Shown piece after piece: positions 1 to 8,047 of a stretch of 64,000 nt of DNA. The stretch's first letter is position 1. The number at the start of each line of letters is the position of its first letter. The translations under genes and the position numbers were made by a program. Location: assembly GCF_015708085.1 (NCBI RefSeq), contig NZ_JADNYM010000017.1:1-64000 (forward strand), read 5' to 3'. The DNA is from Arthrobacter terrae. Its GTDB lineage: Bacteria; Actinomycetota; Actinomycetes; Actinomycetales; Micrococcaceae. Under the pieces are notes generated by a model. The model searched no databases and was not told the origin of the DNA. It saw only the letters and a program-made list of their open reading frames with translations.

Positions 1-521
1 TAATCATAGCGCTCGCCGGTCGCCTGTGCCTGGGCCGCAACACCATAGAGGGCCTTGATGCCCGGGATGGAGGTCTGCACCCGGATGGATTTATACCCCT
101 CCTCCAGGTGCTGGCGGATCGAGTCGAATAACTCCGGCAAATCCCGGCCGGAGGCATGCCCGTAGGTGCGCAGGGCCGTCCGGGAGGCGCCGCCGAGCAG
201 CTGATACACCGGCAGACCCGCGACCTTGCCCTTAATATCCCACAACGCCATATCCACCGCCGCGATCGCCGCCATCGTCACCGGCCCCCGACGCCAGTAG
301 GCGCTCCGGTACAGGAACTGCCAGGTGTCCTCGATCCGGTGCGGATCCCGCCCCACCAACAACGGCACCACATGCTCGGTCAGGTACGCTGCAACGGCGA
401 GCTCACGCCCATTCAACGTCGCATCCCCCAACCCCGTAAACCCCTCATCCGTGGTGATCTTCAACGTCACAAAATTCCTCGACGGACTACTAACAACCAC
501 ATCAGCAGCAACGATCTTCAT
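1..521 (-). CDS. manD: Mannonate dehydratase-like enzyme of the enolase superfamily (partial, 3' end outside window)
   Basis: The gene starts at the ATG at 521 after a GGAGAGG ribosome site and runs off the left edge, so about 173 N-terminal residues are visible. They begin [20 protein letters not shown] and read through [49 protein letters not shown] and [12 protein letters not shown]. This is the N-terminal capping domain and start of the barrel of the ManD/RspA branch of the enolase superfamily. Such enzymes dehydrate D-mannonate or D-gluconate to 2-keto-3-deoxygluconate, though many have low activity. It lies 76 bp downstream of the galactonate dehydratase on the same strand, so it probably ends or continues the same sugar-acid operon. 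The catalytic acid/base residues lie outside the window, so substrate specificity cannot be judged. Confidence 0.88.
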   Translation of the reverse strand, partial: MKIVAADVVVSSPSRNFVTLKITTDEGFTGLGDATLNGRELAVAAYLTEHVVPLLVGRDPHRIEDTWQFLYRSAYWRRGPVTMAAIAAVDMALWDIKGKVAGLPVYQLLGGASRTALRTYGHASGRDLPELFDSIRQHLEEGYKSIRVQTSIPGIKALYGVAAQAQATGERYD

Positions 522-597
522 CGGTATACCTCTCCATACCTGGACATACGTACCATCGTCTTTGCTCGGTGTCCGGTGCAACTGCCGGAGGCTACCG

Positions 598-1752
598 TCA
601 CCACTCGGCGTACGAGCCGTCGTCGTGCCGCCACAGTGGCGACCGCCAGGCGTGCCCGTTCTTGTCGGCGCTCCGCACAGCCTGTTCGTCGATCTCGATG
701 CCCAGACCCGGACCGGTCAGCCGCTCAATATGTCCATTGACGAACTTCAACGGCGTTTTGTCCAGCACATAGTCCAGCACCTCGGCACCCTGGTTGTAAT
801 GGATGCCGATGCTCTGTTCCTGGATCAGGTAATTTGGCGTCGCGAAGCCGACCTGCAGACACGCGGCCAGCGCCAGCGGGCCGAGCGGGCAGTGCGGTGC
901 GAGCTGGACGTCAAAGATCTCGGCGAGGGAGGCAATTTTCCGTACCTCCGTAATGCCGCCGGCATGCGAAAGATCCGGTTGGGCGACGGCGATGCCGGCC
1001 TGTAGGACCGGTAAGAATTCCTGCCGGCTGTACAGCCGCTCCCCGGTGGCGACGGGAATCGAGGTTGACCGGGTCAGCTGTCCAATTAAATGCGAGTTCT
1101 CCGGCACGACGGGTTCTTCGATGAAGAACGGGCGCAGCGGTTCCAGCAGCGGTGCCACCCGGCGCGCGTTAGCAAGGGTGAAGCGACCGTGAAAGTCGAC
1201 GGCGACATCCCGGTGCGGTCCGAGGACGTCCCGGGCGGCGGCGACCCGTTCCACGACTCCGTCGATTTCCCCGACACTGCCGATCGGGTGCATCCGGCCG
1301 CTGGCGTTCATTTTTACTGCTGTCAGGCCAACGTCCAATTGGGCACAAATGGAGTCGGCAATTTCCGCCGGCTCGTCCCCGCCGACCCAGCCGTACATCC
1401 GGATGCGGTCCCGGACATGGCCGCCCAACAGCTGATGCACCGGGACGCCCAAGTGCTTGCCGGCGATGTCCCATAGCGCCTGGTCCAGCCCGGATACGGC
1501 GCTGGCCAGGATCGGGCCACCGCGGTAGAACGAACCCTTGGTCATGACCTGCCAGTGATCCTCGATCCGCAGCGGATCCTTACCCAGCAGGAGTTCGGCC
1601 AACTGTTCGACGGCGGTCCGAACGGTTTCGGATCTGCCCTCCACCACCGGTTCGCCCCAACCGACAATGCCGTTGTCGGTTTCGATGCGCACAAAGAGCC
1701 AGCGGGGCGGCACCAGGAACGTTTCGATTCGGGTAATGCGCATCTGGGGCAT
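598..1752 (-). CDS. dgoD: D-galactonate dehydratase (enolase superfamily)
   Basis: This 384-residue protein should convert D-galactonate to 2-keto-3-deoxygalactonate (De Ley-Doudoroff pathway). It follows E. coli DgoD almost end to end: [20 protein letters not shown] near the start, [29 protein letters not shown] and FFIEEPV for metal ligands, [37 protein letters not shown] with the catalytic His, and a C-terminus NPLWRHEDG-like followed by YAEW. The ATG at 1752 sits seven bases after an AAAGG that overlaps the stop of the upstream permease, which supports this start and translational coupling. A second Met at residue 4 is less likely. It belongs to the importer operon, so the imported substrate is probably galactonate or a related aldonate. 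Confidence 0.93.
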   Translation of the reverse strand: MPQMRITRIETFLVPPRWLFVRIETDNGIVGWGEPVVEGRSETVRTAVEQLAELLLGKDPLRIEDHWQVMTKGSFYRGGPILASAVSGLDQALWDIAGKHLGVPVHQLLGGHVRDRIRMYGWVGGDEPAEIADSICAQLDVGLTAVKMNASGRMHPIGSVGEIDGVVERVAAARDVLGPHRDVAVDFHGRFTLANARRVAPLLEPLRPFFIEEPVVPENSHLIGQLTRSTSIPVATGERLYSRQEFLPVLQAGIAVAQPDLSHAGGITEVRKIASLAEIFDVQLAPHCPLGPLALAACLQVGFATPNYLIQEQSIGIHYNQGAEVLDYVLDKTPLKFVNGHIERLTGPGLGIEIDEQAVRSADKNGHAWRSPLWRHDDGSYAEW

Positions 1753-1755
1753 CGA

Positions 1756-2640
1756 TCAGCCTTTCGTGGCGCCGGCAGTGAGGCCGGTGACAATGTATTT
1801 CTGCGTAAACAGGGCGATCACCATGATGGGAATGGTCACCACAACGGCGGCTGCCATCAGTCCGCCCCAGTCGATGCTGGCGTAGGAGACGAAGTTGAAG
1901 ATCGCTACCGGCAGCGTCTTGGTGTGGGCGCCGGAGAGCACCAGAGCGAACATGAAGTTATTCCACGAAAAAATGAAGGAGAGGATGCCGGCCGTGGCAA
2001 TTCCGCCGACGGACAGCGGGAGGGTGATCCGCGAGAAGGCGCCGATGGCGGTCAGCCCGTCCACCTGGGCAGATTCCTCGAGTTCCAGCGGCATCGAATC
2101 GAAGAACGACATCATGATGTAGACAATGAGCGGCAGGGCCACGAACATGTGCGAGAGGATCAGCACCGAGAACCCGCCCACCAGGCGCATATTGGAAAAT
2201 ACGTAGTACCAGGGCACCAGCAGGCTCACGCCGGGAATGATGCGCGCCATCAGCACCACCAGGGCGGAGCGGTGCATGGTGAAGCGGCTCATCGCGTATG
2301 CCGCCGGTACGCCCAAAACGAGGGATAACGCCGTCGAGCAGAAAGCCACCCAGAAACTGTTGAAGATGAACTGGAAGTAGTTATTGCGGCCCAGCACATT
2401 GTTGTAGTTCTCCCACGTAGGGGAGAAGATGATTGATTTCCCTGCGTCGTAGATGTCCACGTTGGTTTTGAAGGAGGCCAATAGCATCCACGCCAGCGGA
2501 GCGATGAATACGATGACCACCAGAATCAGCATGACCACGCGGAAAACCTTGTAGGCCCGGGAGCGCAGCGGCTTTCGGCGCCGTGCCGGGACTGCGGACC
2601 TCGTGTCAGGCCTGCCGTCGGTAAGGGTGGTGGCGCTCAT
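1756..2640 (-). CDS. Carbohydrate ABC transporter permease, MalG type
   Basis: A 294-residue inner-membrane permease of the CUT1 family (MalG/UgpE/LacG-like). About six hydrophobic segments follow a basic N-terminus with RRRKPLRSRAYKVFR. The cytoplasmic EAA loop that docks the ATPase is visible around residues 185-210 (EESAQVDGLTAIGAFSRITLP). Its start codon shares one base with the stop of the upstream permease (TAATG arrangement), so the two are co-translated as partners. No ATP-binding subunit is encoded nearby; CUT1 importers often use a shared MsmK/UgpC-type ATPase from elsewhere. The substrate is inferred from the adjacent dehydratases to be a sugar acid. Confidence 0.9.
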   Translation of the reverse strand: MSATTLTDGRPDTRSAVPARRRKPLRSRAYKVFRVVMLILVVIVFIAPLAWMLLASFKTNVDIYDAGKSIIFSPTWENYNNVLGRNNYFQFIFNSFWVAFCSTALSLVLGVPAAYAMSRFTMHRSALVVLMARIIPGVSLLVPWYYVFSNMRLVGGFSVLILSHMFVALPLIVYIMMSFFDSMPLELEESAQVDGLTAIGAFSRITLPLSVGGIATAGILSFIFSWNNFMFALVLSGAHTKTLPVAIFNFVSYASIDWGGLMAAAVVVTIPIMVIALFTQKYIVTGLTAGATKG

Positions 2641-3560
2641 TATTTATTGCCTTTCCGGCGACGTGTCAGGATAAACATGCATGCCACGATGATAAGGAAG
2701 AACAAAATCAGGACCGCCGAGGCCAGACCGTAGCTGTTGTAATCGAAGCTCAGGCCGTAGGCGTATACGTTGAGGGTTTCGACTTCGTTGAAGGACCCGC
2801 CGCCCTTTCCCTTGGTGGCGTAGAGAATATCGAAGGTTTTCAGGGCGTCGATGCTGCGCAGCAGGACGGCGACGATGACCGTGGGCATCAGCAGCGGCAG
2901 CGTCACAAAGCGGAACCGCTGCCAGGCATTGGCGCCGTCGATGCGCGCCGCTTCATCCGGCTCATCGGAAAGTGCGGTCAGGCCGGCGAGCAGGATCAGG
3001 ACGACCATCGGCGTCCACTGCCAGATATCCACGAAGACCAGCGTCGGCAGGGCGGTCTCGGGGGAGGAGAGCCACGGCTGGGACGGCAGCCCAAGGAAGT
3101 TCAGCAGCTGGTTGGCGAAGCCGATGTTTGGATCGAAAATCAGCCGCCACATCATGCCAACGGCGACGGGGGTCGCCACCAGCGGCAGCAGGATTGCCAC
3201 CCGCACCCATTTTTCACCGCGAAAGGGACGCCACAGCAGCAGCGCAATGCACATGCCCAGGACCATTTCCACGGCCAAGGCAGAGAGGGTGAAGGCAAAG
3301 GTGCGTCCGGTTGCCGGCCAAAACCTTTCGGTGTCCTTGAGGACTTCCAGGTAGTTGCCGAAGCCGACGAAATGCGACGCCGCACGGACCGAGCCGTGCG
3401 CATCGGTCAAACTCAGATAGAGGGTCCAGGCCAGAGGAAAGGCGATCAGGACTCCCACGAAAATCATGGCCGGGGCCGCAAAAAGCCACTTCCGGTGGGT
3501 ATTGGCCCAGTCCGAATATGCCCGCCACGCGGACTTTCGGGTCGTGGTCAGAACGGTCAT
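2640..3560 (-). CDS. Sugar ABC transporter permease, MalF type
   Basis: A 306-residue CUT1 permease (MalF/UgpA-like) with a basic N-terminus, a first membrane helix near residues 27-48 and five further helices. The EAA loop reads DEAARIDGANAWQRFRFVTL near residues 205-225. The C-terminus is basic (TRRRKGNK). It pairs with the MalG-type permease, whose start overlaps its stop. It is separated from the binding-protein gene by 132 bp that contain a strong hairpin, which may lower permease expression relative to the binding protein, as is common in such operons. Confidence 0.9.
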   Translation of the reverse strand: MTVLTTTRKSAWRAYSDWANTHRKWLFAAPAMIFVGVLIAFPLAWTLYLSLTDAHGSVRAASHFVGFGNYLEVLKDTERFWPATGRTFAFTLSALAVEMVLGMCIALLLWRPFRGEKWVRVAILLPLVATPVAVGMMWRLIFDPNIGFANQLLNFLGLPSQPWLSSPETALPTLVFVDIWQWTPMVVLILLAGLTALSDEPDEAARIDGANAWQRFRFVTLPLLMPTVIVAVLLRSIDALKTFDILYATKGKGGGSFNEVETLNVYAYGLSFDYNSYGLASAVLILFFLIIVACMFILTRRRKGNK

Positions 3561-3621
3561 CGTTCACCTGTCGAATCGTTTGTTGGGTGGAAAATGTGTG
3601 CGCGGTGAGGAGATTGCGGAA

Positions 3622-3648
3622 GGCCGGCCGCCAGGACGGCGACCGGCC
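3622..3648. terminator. Intercistronic hairpin between binding protein and permease genes
   Basis: GGCCGG at 3622-3627 pairs with CCGGCC at 3643-3648, and the intervening bases can pair further (CCG with CGG). There is no run of T after it on the minus strand. An attenuating or mRNA-stabilising stem is therefore more likely than a full terminator. The position after the binding-protein stop (3693) and before the permeases fits the usual stoichiometry control in ABC sugar operons. Confidence 0.4.
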
Positions 3649-3692
3649 AGCGTGTGCCCGCAGTTATCCGGGGCTGATATTAATTGCCGGTC

Positions 3693-4997
3693 TTACTTGT
3701 CACTGTCAAGGAACTTCTGGAAGGCCGTGTTTGCGGAATCCGCTGCCTCGGAGGTGTTGCCGCCGGTGATGGCGGTGACGATCGGTTCGCCGACGATTTC
3801 ACGGGCCTTGGCCACGGAGATCACGAGCGGCCGGTCATGACCGACGCCGTTCTTGGCGCTGACCGCGATTGCCGACGCCAGATCCTTGGGATAGGTGGAG
3901 ATGCCCGCCGGATCATTCCAGACGGAGTTGCGCGGTCCGGGGACTCCTGCCTGTTGGATCTTCAGCGTCATGTCCTTGCTGGTGGCCCACTGGATGAACT
4001 TCCAGGCGTTGTCCTGATTCTTTGACGCCGCGTTGATGCCCAAGGCCCACGACGGCACGTTGTAGGGCTTGGATCCTGCAGGTCCGGCCGGCAGGGGCGC
4101 GAAGCCGACAGTATCGGAGACCTTGGACTTGGCCGGGTCGGTGGCGTTCTTGTAGAGACTGTCTGCTTCCGTGTAGAACGCCGCGTTACCCTGCGTGAAG
4201 ATGGCCATCGCCTCGGGCCAGCTCATGTCGGTGCTGACATTGGCCGGTCCTTGATCCTTGATCAGGCCGCCGTAAAAAGCGTAGGCCTTCTTGGCTGCAT
4301 CGCTGTTCACCGCGGACTTGCCCGACTTGTCGATGAAGTCGCCGCCAAAGCTGTACAGGAAACTGGAGAACTGGGTGACGGCAGTGGACTTCCCGGTCCG
4401 GGCCACAAAACCGGCCATCCCGGGATTGGCGTCCTTGATCTTCGTCGCTGCAGCCTTGAGCTCATCCATGGTCTTGGGGACTTCAATGCCCGCCTGGGCG
4501 AGCAGGTCCTTGCGGTAGTAGAGGACCTCGCGCTCGGTGATGGTCGGGACGCCGACCACCTTGTCTTCGTAGGTGGTGGAGGAAACGGGGCCGTCCTGGA
4601 AATCGCTCCAATTCCAGTCCGCGTCGCTCTTGACCTTGTCGGAGAGGTCGGCCAGGTAGCCGTTCTTGGCGAACAACTTCCCTTCCTGCAAGGGGCGGTA
4701 CATCATCACGTCGATCTCGTCCGTGCCGGCGTTGAGCTTGACGTTGTACTGATCCGATAGCTGATCCTCGCCCAGCTGCGTGAGCTCGATCTTTACGTTG
4801 TTGGCCTTTTCAAATTCCGGGATAGCGGCCTTGATCTGATCGGTCCAGACGTGGTTCGCCAGCGTCACGCGCAAGGTGCTCGGTCCGTTTCCAGCTGCCG
4901 AGTCTGAGCCCGTGCCGCAGCCGGCAAGTGTTCCGACGGCCAGTGTCACTGCCGCAGCAGTTATCCCAACGGATCGCAAAAGAGGTGCTCGTTTCAC
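3693..4997 (-). CDS. Extracellular sugar(-acid)-binding lipoprotein of an ABC importer
   Basis: A 434-residue solute-binding protein, family 1. It has a lipoprotein signal (MKRAPLLRSVGITAAAVTLA, then VGTLAGC as lipobox with Cys about 27) followed by a Ser/Gly-rich tether. Typical family features include VWTDQIKAAIPEFEKANNVK, DEIDVMMYRPLQEG, PTITEREVLYYRKDLLAQAG with KTMDELKAAATK, GNAAFYTEAD, and NQDNAWKFIQWATSKD near the C-terminus. It is the first gene of the operon, divergent from the GntR-type regulator across a 109-bp region. The ligand is inferred from context (galactonate, mannonate or a related aldonate), not from the binding residues. Confidence 0.9.
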   Translation of the reverse strand: MKRAPLLRSVGITAAAVTLAVGTLAGCGTGSDSAAGNGPSTLRVTLANHVWTDQIKAAIPEFEKANNVKIELTQLGEDQLSDQYNVKLNAGTDEIDVMMYRPLQEGKLFAKNGYLADLSDKVKSDADWNWSDFQDGPVSSTTYEDKVVGVPTITEREVLYYRKDLLAQAGIEVPKTMDELKAAATKIKDANPGMAGFVARTGKSTAVTQFSSFLYSFGGDFIDKSGKSAVNSDAAKKAYAFYGGLIKDQGPANVSTDMSWPEAMAIFTQGNAAFYTEADSLYKNATDPAKSKVSDTVGFAPLPAGPAGSKPYNVPSWALGINAASKNQDNAWKFIQWATSKDMTLKIQQAGVPGPRNSVWNDPAGISTYPKDLASAIAVSAKNGVGHDRPLVISVAKAREIVGEPIVTAITGGNTSEAADSANTAFQKFLDSDK

Positions 4998-5050
4998 GGT
5001 CTCTCCATTTCTTCAGTGGGACTGCAGCGCCACAGGCGGCGCAGCCGAAA

Positions 5051-5105
5051 CAGATGCTTCTTTACATCTGCTTTATCCCGAAACTCTAGTGAGTAAGATC
5101 ATACT
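5051..5105. promoter_or_regulatory. Divergent control region with two inverted repeats, probable operators of the adjacent FadR-type regulator
   Basis: Two dyads lie between the binding-protein start (4997) and the regulator. The first is CAGATG at 5051-5056 with CATCTG at 5065-5070 (perfect six-base arms, eight-base spacer). The second is 5092-5105, AGTAAGA facing TCATACT, where six of seven bases pair. The second abuts the first possible ATG of the regulator (5107), so binding there would suit autorepression. FadR-type GntR proteins bind short dyads of this size. Which dyad is the operator is an inference. Confidence 0.45.
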
Positions 5106-5106
5106 T

Positions 5107-5931
5107 ATGCAACCGCAAAACGGTAACGATATGATCAATGCCATGGACCCCCGGAAATCTTTGCGCCTTGCTGCCGCCGAAACGAGCGCCGGCAAGAACC
5201 TGCCAGCAGGGGAAAATACGGTGCGTACAGGCGGCCTTCACGCGCAGGTCGTGGAGCTCCTTGGGCTGGCCTTCAGCTCCGGTGAACTGCCAAGCGGCTC
5301 CATCCTGCGGATTGAAGAACTTGAAGAACGCTGCCAGGTTTCGCGCTCCGTGGTGCGGGAAGCGCTGCGCGTTTTGGCGTCGATGGGCATGGTGACATCA
5401 CGGCGACGCATCGGCGTTTCTGTGCTGCCGTCGTCGGAATGGAATCTGTACGACCCGCAGATCATCCGGTGGCGGTTAGCCTCCGCGGGACGGATCGCGC
5501 AGTTGCGCTCGTTGTACGAGTTACGTGCCGCTATTGAGCCGGAGGCGGCGAAATTAGCGGCGCTGCGGGCACCGCTGAGCGATGCCAGCGATCTGATGGG
5601 GCTAGCCGGGAAGCTGTGGGCAGCAGGCCGGGACGGGGACACGGGCCTGTTCCTGGACCTGGATATCCAGTTCCACCGCCTCGTGCTCTCCAGCTCGGGG
5701 AACGAAATGTTTGGCCGCCTGCACACCCTGGTGGCGGAGGTGCTGACCGGGCGGACCAACTATGGTCTGATGCCGGAACATCCGCACGAAGAAGCACTCC
5801 AGATGCATGTGGACGTGGCCAGCGCCATTCAGCGCGGCGACCCTGACCAGGCCCGGGACGCCATGCTGCGTATTACCGACCGTGCAGTACGGGAAATGCA
5901 GTCACTGTGGACCATGAAGACGAACGCCTGA
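5107..5931 (+). CDS. FadR-subfamily GntR transcriptional regulator (DgoR-like)
   Basis: A 274-residue regulator if started at 5107. The open frame extends upstream to 4876, but that would overlap the divergent gene, and ATGs at 5131 and 5143 are equally possible since no strong ribosome site is visible. The winged-helix domain is clear (LHAQVVELLGLAFSSGELPS, then LEERCQVSRSVVREALRVLA and GMVTSRRRIGVSV). The FCD ligand-binding domain follows (LYELRAAIEPEAAKLAALRA, DIQFHRLVLSSSGNEMF, HVDVASAIQRGDPDQARDAM), with the Asp/His pattern of a metal-dependent effector site. It is divergent from the sugar-acid operon, so it probably represses it until an aldonate or its keto-deoxy product binds. Confidence 0.88.
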   Translation: MQPQNGNDMINAMDPRKSLRLAAAETSAGKNLPAGENTVRTGGLHAQVVELLGLAFSSGELPSGSILRIEELEERCQVSRSVVREALRVLASMGMVTSRRRIGVSVLPSSEWNLYDPQIIRWRLASAGRIAQLRSLYELRAAIEPEAAKLAALRAPLSDASDLMGLAGKLWAAGRDGDTGLFLDLDIQFHRLVLSSSGNEMFGRLHTLVAEVLTGRTNYGLMPEHPHEEALQMHVDVASAIQRGDPDQARDAMLRITDRAVREMQSLWTMKTNA

Positions 5932-5983
5932 GGCAGCCGAACGCCGTTCCTGACCGCCGGCGTCCTCCTGCCCGCAGTGAGGA

Positions 5984-6856
5984 CTAATCCGTCGTTCTAG
6001 TCTGCCGGTAGGGGTGGGCGGGGAAGACGCCCAAAATCCTCAGTTCGGTGCTGAAGAAGGTCAGCTCCGCCAAAGCCTGTTTCAGGGCACGGTCCTCTGG
6101 ATGGCCCTCCACATCCACCATGAACATGGTGGCGGAAAATTCACCGTCCACCATGTAGCTCTCCAACCGGGTCATGTTCACGCCATTGGTCGCGAAACCG
6201 CCGAGCGCCTTATACAGGGAGGCCGCGATGTTCCGGACCCGGAAGACGAAACTGGTGACCAGCGGTCCGCTACCGGCCTCCGGATAACTCTGTGGGGGAG
6301 AGAGCACCACGAACCGGGTGGTGTTGTGGTGCTCGTCTTCCACATCCTTGGCCAGAGTATCCAGCCCGTACATAGCGGCGGCGAGCGGAGGAGCCAGCGA
6401 AACCTTTCCCGGATCGTTCCAGTCGCGTACCTCGCGGGCGGACCCGGCGGTGTCCCCGGCAACGACTGGTTTCAGGCCGTGGGCGCGGATGAAGCGGCGG
6501 CATTGGGCCAGGGCGTGGACATGGCTGTGGACTTCCTGTGCCTGCGCCATGGTGGCGCCGGGAATGCCCAGCAGATCGAAGCGGATCCGGAGAAAGTGCT
6601 CGCCGACAATCTGCAGACTGGTGTCCGGGAGCAGCAGGTGAATGTCCGCTACCCGCCCCGCCACCGAGTTATCGATCGGAATCATGGCGAGCTGGGCGGC
6701 CCCGGAGATGACCTGCGCGAAGGCATCCTCGAATGTTGCGCAGGGGATCGCATTCCAGCCGGGGTAAGCCTCGAGGCAGACAATATGCGAGTTCGCTCCG
6801 GGCTCGCCCTGGTAGGCAATGGAACCGATCGCGGCGGGTTCTGCTGGGGACGTCAT
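5984..6856 (-). CDS. pheA: Prephenate dehydratase (phenylalanine biosynthesis)
   Basis: This 290-residue enzyme makes phenylpyruvate from prephenate in the cytoplasm. The catalytic domain covers roughly residues 11-195: IAYQGEPGANSH at the start, MIPIDNSVAGRVADIHLLLP, GDTAGSAREV, and HHNTTRFVVL with the conserved Thr-Arg-Phe catalytic motif. An ACT regulatory domain follows (about 205-280; LESYMVDGEFSATMFMVDVE), which normally gives phenylalanine feedback inhibition. There is no chorismate mutase domain, as usual in actinobacteria. It is monocistronic, and its 3' end faces the regulator gene across 52 bp. Confidence 0.93.
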   Translation of the reverse strand: MTSPAEPAAIGSIAYQGEPGANSHIVCLEAYPGWNAIPCATFEDAFAQVISGAAQLAMIPIDNSVAGRVADIHLLLPDTSLQIVGEHFLRIRFDLLGIPGATMAQAQEVHSHVHALAQCRRFIRAHGLKPVVAGDTAGSAREVRDWNDPGKVSLAPPLAAAMYGLDTLAKDVEDEHHNTTRFVVLSPPQSYPEAGSGPLVTSFVFRVRNIAASLYKALGGFATNGVNMTRLESYMVDGEFSATMFMVDVEGHPEDRALKQALAELTFFSTELRILGVFPAHPYRQTRTTD

Positions 6857-7022
6857 GGCTCCATGCTAGTTAACACCGGGCAGGCTCCCTAAAATATGGC
6901 GTCACCGTCCCGCCGGGCAGAGGAACTCAAGGGATCCCCGCTGCTGCCAAGGTGTAGCCACCGGGCGCTGTGCTTAGTAGCGTGGACGGTGGAACGGTTC
7001 CCGGTCAGGCAAGGAGACAGCG

Positions 7023-7265
7023 ATGGATGGACAGCAGATACATCAGCGGATTCAAGAACTCGTGGAGCAGGAACAAGGGCTACGGGACACCGCACCCTCG
7101 GAAGGGGAGTCGAAGTCCCGCAGCGCCGAACTGAAGCAACTCGAGGTACAGCTGGACCAATGCTGGGACCTGCTTCGGCAGCGGCGTGCCAAACTCGATG
7201 CGGGTCAAAACCCTGATGAGGCTTCCGTTCGCCCCGTCGAAGAGGTTGAGGGCTACCGCCAATAG
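7023..7265 (+). CDS. DUF2630 family small protein
   Basis: An 80-residue, strongly charged, mostly helical protein (QIHQRIQELVEQEQGLRDTA, then LKQLEVQLDQCWDLLRQRRA) matching the short actinobacterial DUF2630 family. No signal peptide or membrane segment is seen. The Gln/Glu/Leu heptad-like pattern suggests a coiled coil. The start is supported by AGGAGAC just upstream. Function is unknown. Confidence 0.8.
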   Translation: MDGQQIHQRIQELVEQEQGLRDTAPSEGESKSRSAELKQLEVQLDQCWDLLRQRRAKLDAGQNPDEASVRPVEEVEGYRQ

Positions 7266-7363
7266 CACCGGCACGGCCAGTGCAGGCCGGCCGTGACCCC
7301 GTCCTCAGCGACTGCCGTGGCCGGGGCACCCCTCCTCAGCGGGCCGGACCGGCAAGGTGGCCG

Positions 7364-8044
7364 CTAGTGATGCGTTATCTCGCTGATTTTTCCACGGGCG
7401 AGCCGGAATCTGCGGTCCGTTTTCCGGGCCAGGGCCTGATCATGGGTGACCACCAGGATGGTGGTGTTCTTTTCATGGCACAGCGAGCGCAGCAGCTCGA
7501 TGATCAGCTCGCCCGTTTCATCGTCGAGATTCCCCGTCGGCTCATCCGCCAGGATCAGCTTGGGGTTGTTGGCCAGTGCACGGGCAATCGAGACACGCTG
7601 CTGTTGACCGCCGGAGAGCTTGTTGGCCTTGCGGTTGTGCATGTCTTCGGTCAGCTCAACCTGGTTGAGGAGCTGAGCGGCACGCACACTTCGTTTGGCC
7701 CGAGGCAGGCCGGCGAATTCCATCGGCAGCATAACGTTTTCCTTGGCGGACAGGTTGGGGATCAGGTTGTACTGCTGGAAGACGAAGCCGATGTCGTCCC
7801 GGCGGTAGGCCGTCAGTTTCGAATCAGGCAGCGCGCTGATATTGACCCCGTCCACCAGCACGTCCCCGGACGTGGCTTTATCCAACGCACCCAGCAGCGA
7901 AAGCAGCGTGCTTTTCCCGCTGCCGCTCTTGCCCAGGATCGCGGCAAACGTTCCCTGTTCCAACGAAAAGGACACTCCGTTGACCGGTTTAATGGTGTGA
8001 TCGTCCGTCTTGAATGACTTGACGACGTCTTTTACTTCCAGCAT
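7364..8044 (-). CDS. ABC transporter ATP-binding protein, MacB/LolD type
   Basis: A 226-residue ATPase with all canonical motifs: Walker [16 protein letters not shown] (residues about 37-51), Q-loop [20 protein letters not shown], signature [15 protein letters not shown], Walker [13 protein letters not shown], and the H-loop VVTHDQALA. It is closest to ATPases that energise FtsX-fold permeases. The gene begins three bases after the stop of the permease gene, so they form one operon and one transporter. The likely role is export of, or mechanical coupling to, an envelope component; no substrate can be deduced. Confidence 0.92.
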   Translation of the reverse strand: MLEVKDVVKSFKTDDHTIKPVNGVSFSLEQGTFAAILGKSGSGKSTLLSLLGALDKATSGDVLVDGVNISALPDSKLTAYRRDDIGFVFQQYNLIPNLSAKENVMLPMEFAGLPRAKRSVRAAQLLNQVELTEDMHNRKANKLSGGQQQRVSIARALANNPKLILADEPTGNLDDETGELIIELLRSLCHEKNTTILVVTHDQALARKTDRRFRLARGKISEITHH

Positions 8045-8047
8045 CTC

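Noticed and set aside
4876-5106. N-terminal extension of the FadR-type regulator
   Set aside because: It would overlap the start of the divergent binding-protein gene and has no similarity to the family; starts from 5107 onward are more plausible.
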